From the NCBI GenBank assembly GCA_021732785.1, contig JAKFUG010000020.1, forward strand, positions 1-32,203: DNA of 32,203 nt, given 5' to 3'. A program made the position numbers and the translations under genes. Shown in pieces: positions 1 through 8,453 of this stretch (the stretch's first letter is position 1; each line of letters begins with the position of its first letter). This DNA is from Planctomycetaceae bacterium. Its GTDB lineage: Bacteria > Planctomycetota > Planctomycetia > Planctomycetales > Planctomycetaceae. Below the pieces are notes generated by a model. The model saw nothing but the letters and a program-made list of their open reading frames with translations, had not been told where the DNA came from and did not search any database.

Positions 1-401
1 CGCCGTACATTGCGACGCAGCGGTTGAAGCATCACGAAGAGCTACCGCCGGTGCCGCGGGGACGGATTCCGCAGTCACTCACACCGAAGCAGCGAATGGC
101 CCGATCGCTGCGGACGAAAACGGGCCGTGCGACGTATAAGAAGCGGAAGGGACAAGTCGAACCGGTGTTCGGTCAGATCAAACAGGGAGGAGGTTTTCGC
201 CAGTTCGCGATGCGGAGCCTGAAGAAGATGCAGGCCGAATGGCAACTGGTGTGCCTAACGCACAACCTGCTGAAACTCTTCCGCCACGCGACAGCGTAGG
301 CCGCCCGACGGCGGCTCGGCCACCAGCCCCCACGCCGCGATCACTCCCCCGAAAAATCACACCAAACCCGCTGGCTTCAATTACGCGGACAGGCTCCTAG
401 G
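1..401 (+). mobile_element. Right-hand part of an insertion sequence
   Basis: The transposase stops at 299 and no gene is visible until 479. The roughly 100 bases after the stop look like the non-coding tail of the element. The end is placed tentatively near the sequence GGACAGGCTCCTAG (388-401), because the next bases lead straight into the kinase gene. The left end is outside the window, so neither the terminal inverted repeat nor the target duplication can be confirmed. Confidence 0.35.
3..299 (+). CDS. IS1182-type transposase, C-terminal fragment (5' end outside window)
   Basis: An open frame enters from the left edge and stops at 299. The last ~50 residues carry the signature of the DDE_Tnp_1_6/IS1182-like transposase C-terminus: VEPVFGQIK, then a GFRQF turn, and near the end a W-QLVCLTHNLLKL block. 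The Glu of VEPVFGQIK is the expected third acidic catalytic residue; the two Asp would lie upstream, outside the window. Only about 98 residues are present, so intactness cannot be judged. The IS family is inferred from this C-terminal pattern and the exact subgroup is not certain. Confidence 0.8.
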   Translation, partial: PYIATQRLKHHEELPPVPRGRIPQSLTPKQRMARSLRTKTGRATYKKRKGQVEPVFGQIKQGGGFRQFAMRSLKKMQAEWQLVCLTHNLLKLFRHATA

Positions 402-478
402 TTTTCCGAAGTTCAATCAATGTGAATGCCGTCGCGGCTCAGTTTTTCCCCGGCAGGTTTGCACGGAAGTCCACGCTG

Positions 479-3400
479 ATGAAGACCGAACTCCTCACGC
501 TCGCCGAAGTCGCCCTGCGGTTACGTGTTTCCCACGACACGGTGTACCGTCTGGCGTCTTCCGGGAAATTGCCGGGGACCAAAGTCGGCCGCGCCTGGCG
601 GTTCGATGCGGCCGCCATCGAGCATCTGGTCGCCATGGACGTCCCGGAGATCGTCGCCGTTGCCGATGTCGACGTGCAACTCGAAGAGCAACTCGATTTT
701 CGCGACCTTTACGAAAATTCGCCCGACATGTGCCTGTCGGTCGACGCCGCCACGGGGCGCATTCTCTGCTGCAATACCACGACTTTGAACGTGACGGGAT
801 TCTCCCGTGAGGAAGTAGTTGGACGCCCGGTGATCGAGATGTACGATCCGGCCTGTCACGGTCGGTCCCGGGAAATTCTGCAGCAACTCCGCACGACGGG
901 TGAAGTCCGCGATGCCGAGATGGTGCTGCTAACCAAAGCCGGCGAACGACGGGACGTAAGCCTGAATATCTCCGCCGTGCGCGATGCCGACGGCCACGTG
1001 CTGTACAGTCGCTCGGTTTGGCGCGACATCTCCGCGCGGAAGACCGTCACGCAACGCGAGGAATTGATCTCGTCCGGGCTGATCGAGTCGATCGTCGGCG
1101 ATCTGGCCGATGTCGTGCTCGTGATCGATCTCGAAGGCCGGATCGTCTATCTGAATCAACACGCCCGACTGTTTCTGCGGATGGGTCCGACGGACTCGAT
1201 CACCCGCGGCGATCTTCGGCAGCATCTGCAGATTTTCGCCGATGACGGTCGGAGGCTGCTGACACCCGACGAATGGCCCTGCGGTCGAGCATTGCAGGGC
1301 GAGACGGTTCCGCCGACCGACCTGCTGTTTGTGGAAGCGGATGGCAGACGGCATTGGATCCGGGCGCGGTCGACCCCGTTACGCAATGTCAGTGGGAGAC
1401 TCGTCGGCTGCGTGAGCGTGCTGCACAATACGATGCAGGACAAGCAGCGGGAGCATCAGTTGCGGCTGACGGAGTTCAGCGTGGAGCACAGCCCGGACGC
1501 CGTGTTCTGGGTGCGGCCCGATGGCGGACTGGATTACGTCAACGAACGGGCCTGCCTCAGCCTCGGCTATACCCGCGAAGAACTGTTGCAGCTCTCGGTT
1601 CCCGATTTCGATCCCGATGTGACCATCGAAAAATGGCCCGCGGTGTGGGCCAGTCAAAAGGCACGGGGGCATATCCATCTCGAAACCCGGCATCGGACCA
1701 AACACGGCCGCATCTTTCCGGTCGAAGTCCTTGCCACTTACGTCGAATATGAGGGAATCGCGTACGGCGTGGCCCACGTTCGGGACATCAGCAGCCGCCG
1801 CCGGGCCGACGTGCAATTGCAGGAAAGCGAAGCCCGCTTTCAACGGGCGGTGGCCGGTTCGCGCGACGGGATCTGGGATTGGGACGTTCTTAGCGGTTCC
1901 GTCTGGTTTTCACAGCAATACATCGCATTGCTGGGCTACGAAACGGACGCCATCGTTCCCAAACATGTCGATTTTTGGCTCGAGATCCTTCACCCCGAGG
2001 ATGCGCCCCGCGTCATGGCCGCCGTCGAACAACACCTGGCCGGTGTGGCTCCGTACGATCTCGAACATCGCATGCGTCTCAAATCGGGAGCATACCATTG
2101 GTTTCGCGTCCGAGGGCAAGCCTTCTGGGATAAAGACGGGCGTGCCGTTCGAATGACGGGAACGACTTCCGATATCACCGAACAGCGGCGCGTGCTGGAC
2201 GCGCTGGAGCATCAGCGACACCGCATGCAGATGCTGATCCAGCATACCCCCGCCGCCGTTGCCATGTTCGACCGCGACATGCAGTACATCACACACAGCG
2301 ATCAGTGGCTGAAGGACTACGGTCTCGAAGGACAATCGTTGACCGGTCGTTCCCACTACGAGGTTTTTCCGGACGTTCCCCAGCGCTGGAAAGAGATCCA
2401 CCAGGATTGCCTGAACGGACAGATTCACGAGTGCAAGCGGGATTGCTTTCCGCGCGCCGACGGCACGGAAGTCTGGCTGGAATGGGCGATCCACCCGTGG
2501 ACGAACGACGACGGCGAAATCGGCGGGGTCGTGATGTTCACGAACGTGATTACGCAGCGGATTCTCACCGAAAAAGCCCTCGAAAAAGCCGTTCAGGCTG
2601 CCGAGTCGGCCAATCTCGCCAAGAGTGAATTCCTCGCCAACATGAGCCACGAAATCCGGACGCCACTGACGGCAATCCTCGGTTTCACGGAGCACTTGCG
2701 CTACAAGCAGACCGACGCCGAGTCGATCGAACTCTGCTCGACCATCGAGCGGAACGGCGGACATCTGATGGAGCTGATCAACGACATCCTCGATTTATCC
2801 AAGGTGGAAGCCGGACGAATCGATATCCTCCCCGAACGCTGTTCGCCGGCGCTGTTGGCCTGCGAGATTGTCAACACGCTTCAGGGTCGTGCCGATATGA
2901 AGCGACTGGCTTTAGTCGTCGATCTGGCACCGGACGTTCCCGCGGAATGCCTGCTCGACGTGCGCCGCGTGCGTCAGATGCTGATCAATCTGCTCGGCAA
3001 TGCCATCAAGTTTACGCCGCGCGGCAGCGTCACGCTCCATGTTCGCGCCGTCACGGATGAAGCCGGAGAATGGTTGACGATGGCCGTTCGAGATACCGGC
3101 ATCGGCATCCCGACCGACAAGCTCGCCTGCCTGTTTGAAGCCTTTTCCCAAATTGATTCCTCGACCACGCGGGCGCAAGGGGGGACCGGACTCGGGCTCT
3201 GTATCAGTCGCCGCCTGGCCCGGTTGTGCGGCGGAGAGATCACCGTGGCGAGCGAGACCGACGTCGGCAGCACCTTCACCCTGCGGTTGCCGCTCGTTCC
3301 CGTTGCAGCCCGGATCGCCGCCGTCGAGCATCGCCTCGATCCGCGCTTGGCAACCAGACCGAATTCCCCTGAACCGGCGGCACCGGCGCGGGTGCTGGTT

Positions 3401-3811
3401 GCGGACGACTCTCCGGACAACCGTCGGCTGCTCGAATTCATTTTCCAGCGCGCCGGACTCACCGCCGCGTTCGTGGAAAATGGGCGGCAACTGGTCGACC
3501 GCCTGGAGCGGCCCAACGCCGACCGCGACTTCGATATCGTCCTCGTCGACATGCAGATGCCCGTGCTCGACGGTTACTCGGCGGTCAAACTGCTGCGGGA
3601 GCGGAATTGTCCGCTCCCCTTGATTGCCCTGACGGCGAACGCCATGGACGGCGACCGGCAGAAATGCCTGAACGCCGGCTGCGACGATTTCGCCACGAAA
3701 CCAATCAACCGGCAGGCATTGCTCGACACGATTGCCTCGTGGAACGGCTACCGTCGCACCATCACATCGCGCAAGGGGGAACGGACTCTGCAAACGGTGC
3801 GACGGCACTAA
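479..3811 (+). CDS. Cytoplasmic hybrid histidine kinase with N-terminal excisionase-like HTH, five PAS domains and a receiver
   Basis: This is a 1110-aa sensor kinase. Residues ~5-50 form a MerR/excisionase-type DNA-binding fold (LTLAEVALRLRVSHDTVYRL, then KVGRAWRF). Five PAS/PAC repeats follow at about 74-188, 205-320, 330-440, 449-570 and 582-697. The HisKA dimerisation helix carries the phospho-acceptor His724 in MSHEIRTPL. The ATPase has the N-box around Asn841, DTGIGIP at ~872 and GGTGLGL at ~901. The C-terminal receiver has Asp976/Asp977, phospho-acceptor Asp1024 and Lys1074. There is no signal peptide or membrane span, so it should sense a cytoplasmic signal. I chose ATG 479 because a GGAAG lies about 9 nt upstream and the HTH begins at once; an in-frame GTG at 422 would add 19 residues outside any domain. 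It sits 86 bp upstream of a receiver/ATPase gene, probably co-transcribed. Confidence 0.88.
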   Translation: MKTELLTLAEVALRLRVSHDTVYRLASSGKLPGTKVGRAWRFDAAAIEHLVAMDVPEIVAVADVDVQLEEQLDFRDLYENSPDMCLSVDAATGRILCCNTTTLNVTGFSREEVVGRPVIEMYDPACHGRSREILQQLRTTGEVRDAEMVLLTKAGERRDVSLNISAVRDADGHVLYSRSVWRDISARKTVTQREELISSGLIESIVGDLADVVLVIDLEGRIVYLNQHARLFLRMGPTDSITRGDLRQHLQIFADDGRRLLTPDEWPCGRALQGETVPPTDLLFVEADGRRHWIRARSTPLRNVSGRLVGCVSVLHNTMQDKQREHQLRLTEFSVEHSPDAVFWVRPDGGLDYVNERACLSLGYTREELLQLSVPDFDPDVTIEKWPAVWASQKARGHIHLETRHRTKHGRIFPVEVLATYVEYEGIAYGVAHVRDISSRRRADVQLQESEARFQRAVAGSRDGIWDWDVLSGSVWFSQQYIALLGYETDAIVPKHVDFWLEILHPEDAPRVMAAVEQHLAGVAPYDLEHRMRLKSGAYHWFRVRGQAFWDKDGRAVRMTGTTSDITEQRRVLDALEHQRHRMQMLIQHTPAAVAMFDRDMQYITHSDQWLKDYGLEGQSLTGRSHYEVFPDVPQRWKEIHQDCLNGQIHECKRDCFPRADGTEVWLEWAIHPWTNDDGEIGGVVMFTNVITQRILTEKALEKAVQAAESANLAKSEFLANMSHEIRTPLTAILGFTEHLRYKQTDAESIELCSTIERNGGHLMELINDILDLSKVEAGRIDILPERCSPALLACEIVNTLQGRADMKRLALVVDLAPDVPAECLLDVRRVRQMLINLLGNAIKFTPRGSVTLHVRAVTDEAGEWLTMAVRDTGIGIPTDKLACLFEAFSQIDSSTTRAQGGTGLGLCISRRLARLCGGEITVASETDVGSTFTLRLPLVPVAARIAAVEHRLDPRLATRPNSPEPAAPARVLVADDSPDNRRLLEFIFQRAGLTAAFVENGRQLVDRLERPNADRDFDIVLVDMQMPVLDGYSAVKLLRERNCPLPLIALTANAMDGDRQKCLNAGCDDFATKPINRQALLDTIASWNGYRRTITSRKGERTLQTVRRH

Positions 3812-3897
3812 TCTCGTTTCTGACCAACCCTTTTTCGAACGTTCGCGTCCACCGCAGCTTCTCATCTCTTCACTTCTGATTTCCGGAGCGTCCTTTC

Positions 3898-4839
3898 GTG
3901 GCTACAATTCTGATTGTTGATGATTGTCCCGATCAATTGCGACTCGCCAGTCATTTGTTCCGCGCACAAACCGAGCACGTCTGCATTTGCACCACGTCCG
4001 TGTCGGGAGCACTGGAACGATTGCGGGAAACGTCCGTGGACCTCGTCCTGACCGATTTGCAATTGGGCGATCGCAGCGGCCTGGATCTGATCGATGAGAT
4101 GAAATCGTCCTACCCGGGCGTTCCCGTGATCGTGATGACGGCGTCGGGCAGTGAGGAAGTCGCCGTCGAAGCGCTGCAGCGCGGAGCCGCCAGTTACCTG
4201 CCCAAACGCCAGCTCAAACCGTGGTTGCTGTCGGAAGTCGCGGGCGCGCTGGATCGCTCGCGCTCGGCCAAGGCACTGGGGTCGCTGGTGCGGACCCGCA
4301 CCGCTTGTACCGAGCAGTTCTCGCTGACCAACGATCGAAGCGTGCTGCCCGCCTTGATTCAAAAATTGCTGGCCGACATTTCCGACTTCGATCTGTGCAG
4401 CGAACACCGGCGGATGCGCGTCGGCGTGGCCCTCGAAGAGGCGCTGTTAAACGCCATCGTCCACGGCAACCTCGAAGTCGCGTCGGACTTGCGCGGCATC
4501 GACGACGAGGCTTACGAGCGCACGATTCGAGAGCGCGCGCGTCAGTCGCCTTATCAGAACCGCCGCGTGCGTGTCACCGTCGCGCTCGATACCAATCGCG
4601 CGGCCATCGTCATCCGCGACGAAGGCCGCGGTTTCGACGTGACCAAACTGCCCGACCCGACCACGCCCGAGAATATGGAACGCGCTCACGGTCGAGGCCT
4701 GCTGCTCATTCGCAACTTTTTCGACGAAGTGACGCACAACGAACGGGGCAACGAAATCCGACTCGTGCTGCGGCGCGATCGCGTGCAAGCCGCCGTGAAT
4801 CCGCCGAAGTTTCAAACGCTCTCCTGTGCCATGGCTTGA
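3898..4839 (+). CDS. Response regulator with C-terminal RsbW-like (HATPase_c_2) ATPase domain
   Basis: This 313-aa protein has an N-terminal receiver (residues ~3-120; acidic pair Asp8/Asp9, phospho-acceptor Asp53, Thr81, Lys103). It is joined to an anti-sigma/serine-kinase type ATPase (~145-295) with the N-box EEALLNAIVHGN (~180-191), DEGRGFD (241-247) and a glycine-rich GRGLLLIRNFFDEV lid. No HisKA helix is present, so it is not a histidine kinase. By family knowledge such ATPases bind or phosphorylate STAS anti-sigma-antagonists or sigma factors, so phosphorylation of the receiver may switch a partner-switching module. The start is GTG 3898 with GGAG about 10 nt upstream. Its position just after the hybrid kinase suggests it is the kinase's output. 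No STAS protein or sigma factor is encoded in the window. Confidence 0.85.
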   Translation: MATILIVDDCPDQLRLASHLFRAQTEHVCICTTSVSGALERLRETSVDLVLTDLQLGDRSGLDLIDEMKSSYPGVPVIVMTASGSEEVAVEALQRGAASYLPKRQLKPWLLSEVAGALDRSRSAKALGSLVRTRTACTEQFSLTNDRSVLPALIQKLLADISDFDLCSEHRRMRVGVALEEALLNAIVHGNLEVASDLRGIDDEAYERTIRERARQSPYQNRRVRVTVALDTNRAAIVIRDEGRGFDVTKLPDPTTPENMERAHGRGLLLIRNFFDEVTHNERGNEIRLVLRRDRVQAAVNPPKFQTLSCAMA

Positions 4840-4960
4840 GGGACGCAGCGAACCCGCGCATCGTCGGTCAGCCCGTGGGGGTTCGACATGCGATCCTTGC
4901 GAACGGACCCCGTGCGTCTTACAACCGCGATGTGGATTTTGAGTCGCAGGGACGCAGGCA

Positions 4961-6937
4961 ATGCCGGTGGAATCGGAGTCGCGGTTGGTGTTGGGACCCG
5001 AAGGGCGGATTGCTCAGCGGTTGGGGGCGTACGAAAGTCGTCCGCAGCAGTTGGAGATGGCCGCCGCGGTCGAGCACGCCATCGCGAATAAGGAACACCT
5101 GCTCGTTGAAGCGGGGACCGGCACCGGCAAGAGCTTTGCGTACCTCGTCCCGGCGATTCTCGCCGCGACCGCCGGTCAGGGGGAAGGCCAGCCCCGCAAG
5201 AAGATCGTCATTTCGACCCACACGATCAGCCTGCAGGAACAGTTGATGTCTCGCGACATCCCGTTCCTCAACGCGGTCCTGCCGGTCGAGTTCTCCGCGG
5301 TGCTGGTGAAGGGCCGGTCGAATTATCTCAGCCTGCGTCGCACCAAAGGAGCGGTCGCCCGTGCCGCGGCGTTGTTCGCGAAGCCGGAAGAAGTCGATCA
5401 GCTCAGCGAGATTCTCACGTGGACCCGACAAACCACCGATGGCAGTCTGTCCGATCTCGCTTTCAAACCGTTGCCCGCTGTGTGGGACGAAGCCAAGAGC
5501 GAGCACGGTAATTGCCTCGGCAAAAACTGTCCGACCTATGACGACTGCTTCTACTACAAATCGCGGCGACGGGTGTGGAACGCCGACGTGCTGGTGGTGA
5601 ATCATGCGCTCTTCTTCAGCGATCTTGCGCTGCGGCGACAGGGGGCGTCGGTCCTGCCCGATTATGATGTGGTGATCTTCGACGAAGCCCACACCGTCGA
5701 GCAGGTCGCGGCCGATCATCTCGGGCTGTCGCTGACCGGCGGGCAGATCGACTATCTGTTGAATCGCCTGTTCAACGATCGTCAACAGAAAGGTTTGCTC
5801 GCGCGTCCTGACACGCATGAACTGCAACGATTGGTCGCCCAGTCCCGCCAACTCGCGCGGCAGTTGTTCGAGGACCTGCGCTACTTCCGTGAGACCCGTT
5901 GTCCGCAAAATGGGCGGCTGCGAGCCCCGCCGGACACTGACAATCGTCTCACGCCGTCGCTGAAACAACTCGCAGCGGCCATCCTCGAGTTCGCGCAGGG
6001 TCTGCAAAAGGAAGAGGAAAAAATCGAGTACCTCGCGGCGGCGGACCGGTGCGCCGACTGGGCCGATTCCCTGCTCGCGTGGCTGCAACAGAATCCTCCG
6101 GACAACGTGTATTGGATCGAAGCGTTCGGTCAGGACGGCACCCGCACCCGGCTCATGTCCGCCCCCATTGATGTCGGCCCAGTCCTGCGTGACGAACTTT
6201 TTAATAAGGTCGACGTGGCCATTCTGACGAGTGCCACCCTCGCTGTCGGTCAGAGAAATTTCGACTTCATCCGGCATCGGCTCGGACTGACGCGGGCCAG
6301 CGAATTGCGGCTCGACAGTCCGTTCAATTTTCGTGAGCAGGTGAAGCTGGTCCTCGCCGACGGCATGCCCGACCCCGGCACCGAACCGCAGGCGTACGAC
6401 ATCGCCGTGTGCGACCGCGTGAGGCGGTATGTGGAATGGACGCAGGGCCGGGCGTTCGTCCTCTTCACCAGTTATCGCATGCTGCAAAACTGCGTCCGCC
6501 GGTTGATGCCGTGGCTCACCGCTGAGCGTTACGGCGTCTACGTGCAGGGCGAAGATGTCCCCCGCAATCTGCTGCTTGACAAATTCCGTCGCGATACCAA
6601 GGGCGTCCTCTTCGGGACGGAAAGTTTCTGGCAGGGCGTGGATGTCCCCGGCGACGCGTTGCAGAACGTGATCATCACCAAGCTGCCCTTCAGCGTGCCC
6701 GATCACCCGTTGCTGGAAGCCCGCGTGGAAGCGATCCGGGCCCAGGGGGGAAACCCGTTCAATGAGTACCAGGTGCCCGAAGCGGTGATCAAACTGAAGC
6801 AAGGCTTCGGCCGCCTCATCCGCACCCGCACCGACACCGGCATGGTCGCCATCCTCGACCCCCGCATCCGCACCAAAGCCTATGGGCGGTTGTTCCTGCA
6901 GAGTTTGCCCGATTGCACGGTCGTGTATGATCCATGA
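4961..6937 (+). CDS. dinG: DinG-family ATP-dependent DNA helicase (XPD-like SF2)
   Basis: This is a 658-aa SF2 helicase of the DinG/Rad3 type. Walker A is AGTGTGKS (residues 51-58), motif Ia lies around [11 protein letters not shown] (85-95), the DEAH box is Asp241-His244, and the C-terminal part has the motif around [14 protein letters not shown] and the arginine-finger region [12 protein letters not shown]. DinG enzymes unwind 5'-tailed DNA, D-loops and R-loops. The Fe-S domain keeps three cysteines (Cys185, Cys190, Cys196), but the place where the first cysteine is expected, after KGRSNYL, holds Ser124. Cluster binding is therefore doubtful or three-Cys. The ATG at 4961 has AGGGA about 8 nt upstream. 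The gene follows the receiver/ATPase gene by 121 bp, a gap with no visible feature. Confidence 0.88.
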   Translation: MPVESESRLVLGPEGRIAQRLGAYESRPQQLEMAAAVEHAIANKEHLLVEAGTGTGKSFAYLVPAILAATAGQGEGQPRKKIVISTHTISLQEQLMSRDIPFLNAVLPVEFSAVLVKGRSNYLSLRRTKGAVARAAALFAKPEEVDQLSEILTWTRQTTDGSLSDLAFKPLPAVWDEAKSEHGNCLGKNCPTYDDCFYYKSRRRVWNADVLVVNHALFFSDLALRRQGASVLPDYDVVIFDEAHTVEQVAADHLGLSLTGGQIDYLLNRLFNDRQQKGLLARPDTHELQRLVAQSRQLARQLFEDLRYFRETRCPQNGRLRAPPDTDNRLTPSLKQLAAAILEFAQGLQKEEEKIEYLAAADRCADWADSLLAWLQQNPPDNVYWIEAFGQDGTRTRLMSAPIDVGPVLRDELFNKVDVAILTSATLAVGQRNFDFIRHRLGLTRASELRLDSPFNFREQVKLVLADGMPDPGTEPQAYDIAVCDRVRRYVEWTQGRAFVLFTSYRMLQNCVRRLMPWLTAERYGVYVQGEDVPRNLLLDKFRRDTKGVLFGTESFWQGVDVPGDALQNVIITKLPFSVPDHPLLEARVEAIRAQGGNPFNEYQVPEAVIKLKQGFGRLIRTRTDTGMVAILDPRIRTKAYGRLFLQSLPDCTVVYDP

Positions 6938-6989
6938 CGCTTGCGCTTTGTAGGATCCCAATATCCGCGCTATACCAAACGGTAGAGAT

Positions 6990-7060
6990 GTAGGGCCGGT
7001 TCCACCGGCCGATCCGTTGGGATATCGCAGCTCAAAAAAGGCCGGTGGAACCGGCCCTAC
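6990..7060. repeat. Perfect 21-nt inverted repeat
   Basis: The arms 6990-7010 and 7040-7060 are exact reverse complements over 21 nt, separated by 29 nt. Each arm is itself a small palindrome (GGCCGGT-TCC-ACCGGCC). It lies between the helicase gene and the lipoprotein promoter, so it could end helicase transcription, but there is no T-tract. The form suggests an interspersed REP-like or MITE-like repeat. Confidence 0.8.
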
Positions 7061-7066
7061 GTCACT

Positions 7067-7095
7067 TTGCATCAGCCCGCCGTTCTGTCTAGAAT
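7067..7095 (+). promoter_or_regulatory. Putative sigma70-type promoter of the lipoprotein gene
   Basis: TTGCAT (7067-7072) and TAGAAT (7090-7095) are separated by 17 nt, which fits -35 and -10 boxes. It lies 42 nt upstream of the lipoprotein ATG, whose ribosome binding site is unusually strong. It comes directly after the inverted repeat that closes the helicase gene. This is a sequence match only. Confidence 0.4.
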
Positions 7096-7137
7096 TATAT
7101 CTCTCGTCCAAAAACTTTAAGAAGGAGATCACAAGAA

Positions 7138-7881
7138 ATGCAATTGAAAGTACGATCGGCGTCAATGACTGTCATAGCTGCCGTCACGATGATGCTCGGC
7201 ATCAGTGGATGCTCGAAATATGAGACCGGTTTTGAGACGCCGATTTTTCACTTGGGGCAACTCGCTGGTCAAGATGGATGGATCGCTCTGCAGAATGTTT
7301 CCGTCAACGCAGCGCAGGTGAGTCCGTCAGGTGGGATGCAAAACGTCAAAATAACGGGAACTGCGATCGAACAGTTTTCTCCCGGCTTCTACTCCGGCTT
7401 TTTCCAGCACGCTGCTCCCTCCGTGACGACCAATTCCAATATGCGGATCAGTGCCGATTATCGGCTTCAACGGGGGCCGAGCGCGCCCACAGCGCAATAC
7501 CTCTTCGCTTTTCTGCGCGGCCTTGATGAAAACGGTCATCATATCGGCACGATTGGACTCGATGGTTTGGATGTCATCTTTGGACAGAATTTCGCATCCC
7601 CGAATCAGGTCGTGCGCGCTGTTCCTAAAGGAAATGGGCAGTTCCACAATTTGCAGGTCGACGTCAATTTTGTCAGCCGAACGATGACGTACTTTGTCGA
7701 CGGGACGAATATCGGAGTTTTGCCGTTTAATTCTGCAACGGGCAATCGATTGAAGACAGTGGACCTCGTGTTGCAGTCCTCGGGCCCGAGTGATTCCGTT
7801 CTCGAAGTCGACAACGTGAAGATCGAGACGATTCCCACATTGACTTTTCCCGCTCCGTACACGGACGTCTGGAAAGACTAG
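7138..7881 (+). CDS. Secreted lipoprotein, lectin-like fold suspected
   Basis: This is a 247-aa protein with a signal sequence ending in the lipobox GISGC, so Cys25 is the likely lipidated residue after signal peptidase II. The mature part starts with a pattern around ETPIFHLGQLAGQDGW, as seen in planctomycete extracellular proteins of the concanavalin A-like/LamG type. It continues with beta-rich segments (for example SADYRLQRG and TMTYFVDGTNIG). No catalytic motif and no PEP-CTERM or other sorting tail is visible. The start is well supported by AAGGAG about 9 nt before the ATG. The function is unknown; binding of carbohydrate or surface ligands is a guess from the fold. It appears to be a single-gene transcript. 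Confidence 0.72.
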   Translation: MQLKVRSASMTVIAAVTMMLGISGCSKYETGFETPIFHLGQLAGQDGWIALQNVSVNAAQVSPSGGMQNVKITGTAIEQFSPGFYSGFFQHAAPSVTTNSNMRISADYRLQRGPSAPTAQYLFAFLRGLDENGHHIGTIGLDGLDVIFGQNFASPNQVVRAVPKGNGQFHNLQVDVNFVSRTMTYFVDGTNIGVLPFNSATGNRLKTVDLVLQSSGPSDSVLEVDNVKIETIPTLTFPAPYTDVWKD

Positions 7882-7887
7882 TCAGAA

Positions 7888-8160
7888 TCAGCCCCCGGGT
7901 GCCCCTGATTGTTTGGGTGGTCCCAGACGGCGGGTGGCCCAGACGCTGTACTCAGCGTCTGGGTTTACAAGAGGCCGAACGTGCCATGACTGATGCCCGG
8001 ATGGCGTTTCCTCTTGTGAACCCAGACGCCCAAAGCGGCGTCTGGGCCACCCTGTCAATTCGTCGTCAGCAGGATAGTCGCTCAGCACCAGACAGGGACG
8101 AACTTTCGCTGCCAGTCCCAGGTCGACAAGCCACACATCACCGGGTCTGGCTCGCGTCAT
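7888..8160 (-). pseudogene. Truncated MazF/PemK-type toxin
   Basis: The ATG at 8160 starts a frame whose first ~35 residues match the MazF/PemK N-terminus: RPGDVWLVDLG, then KVRPCLVLSDYPADDEL. Homology stops abruptly at about 8056. The frame then runs through an inverted repeat to a stop at 7888, so the remaining 55 residues are repeat-encoded and not toxin-like. An intact MazF is about 110-120 aa, and the strands that follow (the usual VTVVPHTT region and its Arg/Thr) are missing. It overlaps the antitoxin gene by 23 nt, a normal arrangement for such pairs. It is very likely inactive as a ribonuclease; I infer that arrival of the repeat or a linked deletion removed the 3' part. Confidence 0.75.
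7933..8051. repeat. 42-nt inverted repeat with nested palindromes, inside the mazF remnant
   Basis: The arms 7933-7974 and 8010-8051 are reverse complements over 42 nt except for an 8-nt centre and one further base. Both arms begin GGTGGCCCAGACGC and end in ACAAGAGG. Each arm contains its own stem, CCCAGACGC with GCGTCTGGG, so the unit is a pair of hairpins facing each other, as in some REP/MITE elements. A partial third copy of the motif (TCCCAGACGG) precedes it at about 7921. It forms the artificial 3' end of the truncated toxin gene. Confidence 0.8.
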
Positions 8161-8326
8161 CTTCGGCCTCCATGGCATCGAGCATCTGGAACGCCTCGTC
8201 GCTCTGTTGTCGACGTTCTTCGAGGATGTCTGCGTCCTCGTCCAGCTCCAGCAAGCGATTGAGAATTGCTCGCCGTTCCGCACGAGAGAGCTGGGGAAGT
8301 TCTTGAAGGATTTCCGTCATGCTCAT
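8138..8326 (-). CDS. Small antitoxin-like protein of a MazF/PemK toxin-antitoxin pair
   Basis: This is a 62-aa acidic protein. Its N-terminus, TEILQELPQLSRAERRAILN, followed by a Leu/Glu/Asp-rich helix, resembles the short antitoxins found in front of MazF/PemK toxins in planctomycetes. The call rests mainly on that pattern and on its 23-nt overlap with the truncated toxin downstream. The antitoxin frame itself is intact. A second in-frame ATG two codons in (8320) is an equally good start, because an AGG lies about 9 nt before it. With its toxin broken, the protein may be a relic, or could still buffer a related toxin elsewhere. Family assignment is an inference. Confidence 0.6.
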   Translation of the reverse strand: MSMTEILQELPQLSRAERRAILNRLLELDEDADILEERRQQSDEAFQMLDAMEAEDDASQTR

Positions 8327-8399
8327 TGACCTGAATCCATTTCGAGCGGGCGACTCGTCATTAAATTGTCAGCGTACTGGCTCGCCAGACATCGCGTCA

Positions 8400-8417
8400 A
8401 ACCGGCTATTGCCGGTT
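8400..8417 (-). terminator. Short perfect hairpin downstream of the 185-aa gene
   Basis: AACCGGC and GCCGGTT form a perfect 7-bp stem with a 4-nt loop. It lies about 37 nt after the stop of the minus-strand gene at 8454 and before the antitoxin gene. There is no clear T-tract, so termination is only a possibility. Confidence 0.25.
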
Positions 8418-8453
8418 GGGGAACCGGTCGTGCCCGTTGCATTGTGAATCGCC

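Noticed and set aside
422-478. GTG start at 422 for the hybrid kinase, adding 19 residues
   Set aside because: The added residues lie before the HTH domain and belong to no domain; ATG 479 has a better-placed ribosome binding site.
2912-3865. 317-codon minus-strand frame opposite the kinase C-terminus
   Set aside because: It is antisense to clear HATPase and receiver domains and has no motifs of its own.
6990-7060. CRISPR-like repeat
   Set aside because: There are only two copies, in opposite orientation, with no spacer series and no cas genes.
4919-7165. 748-codon open frame on the minus strand opposite the helicase gene
   Set aside because: It mirrors the codon pattern of the well-supported DinG gene and encodes no recognisable domain.
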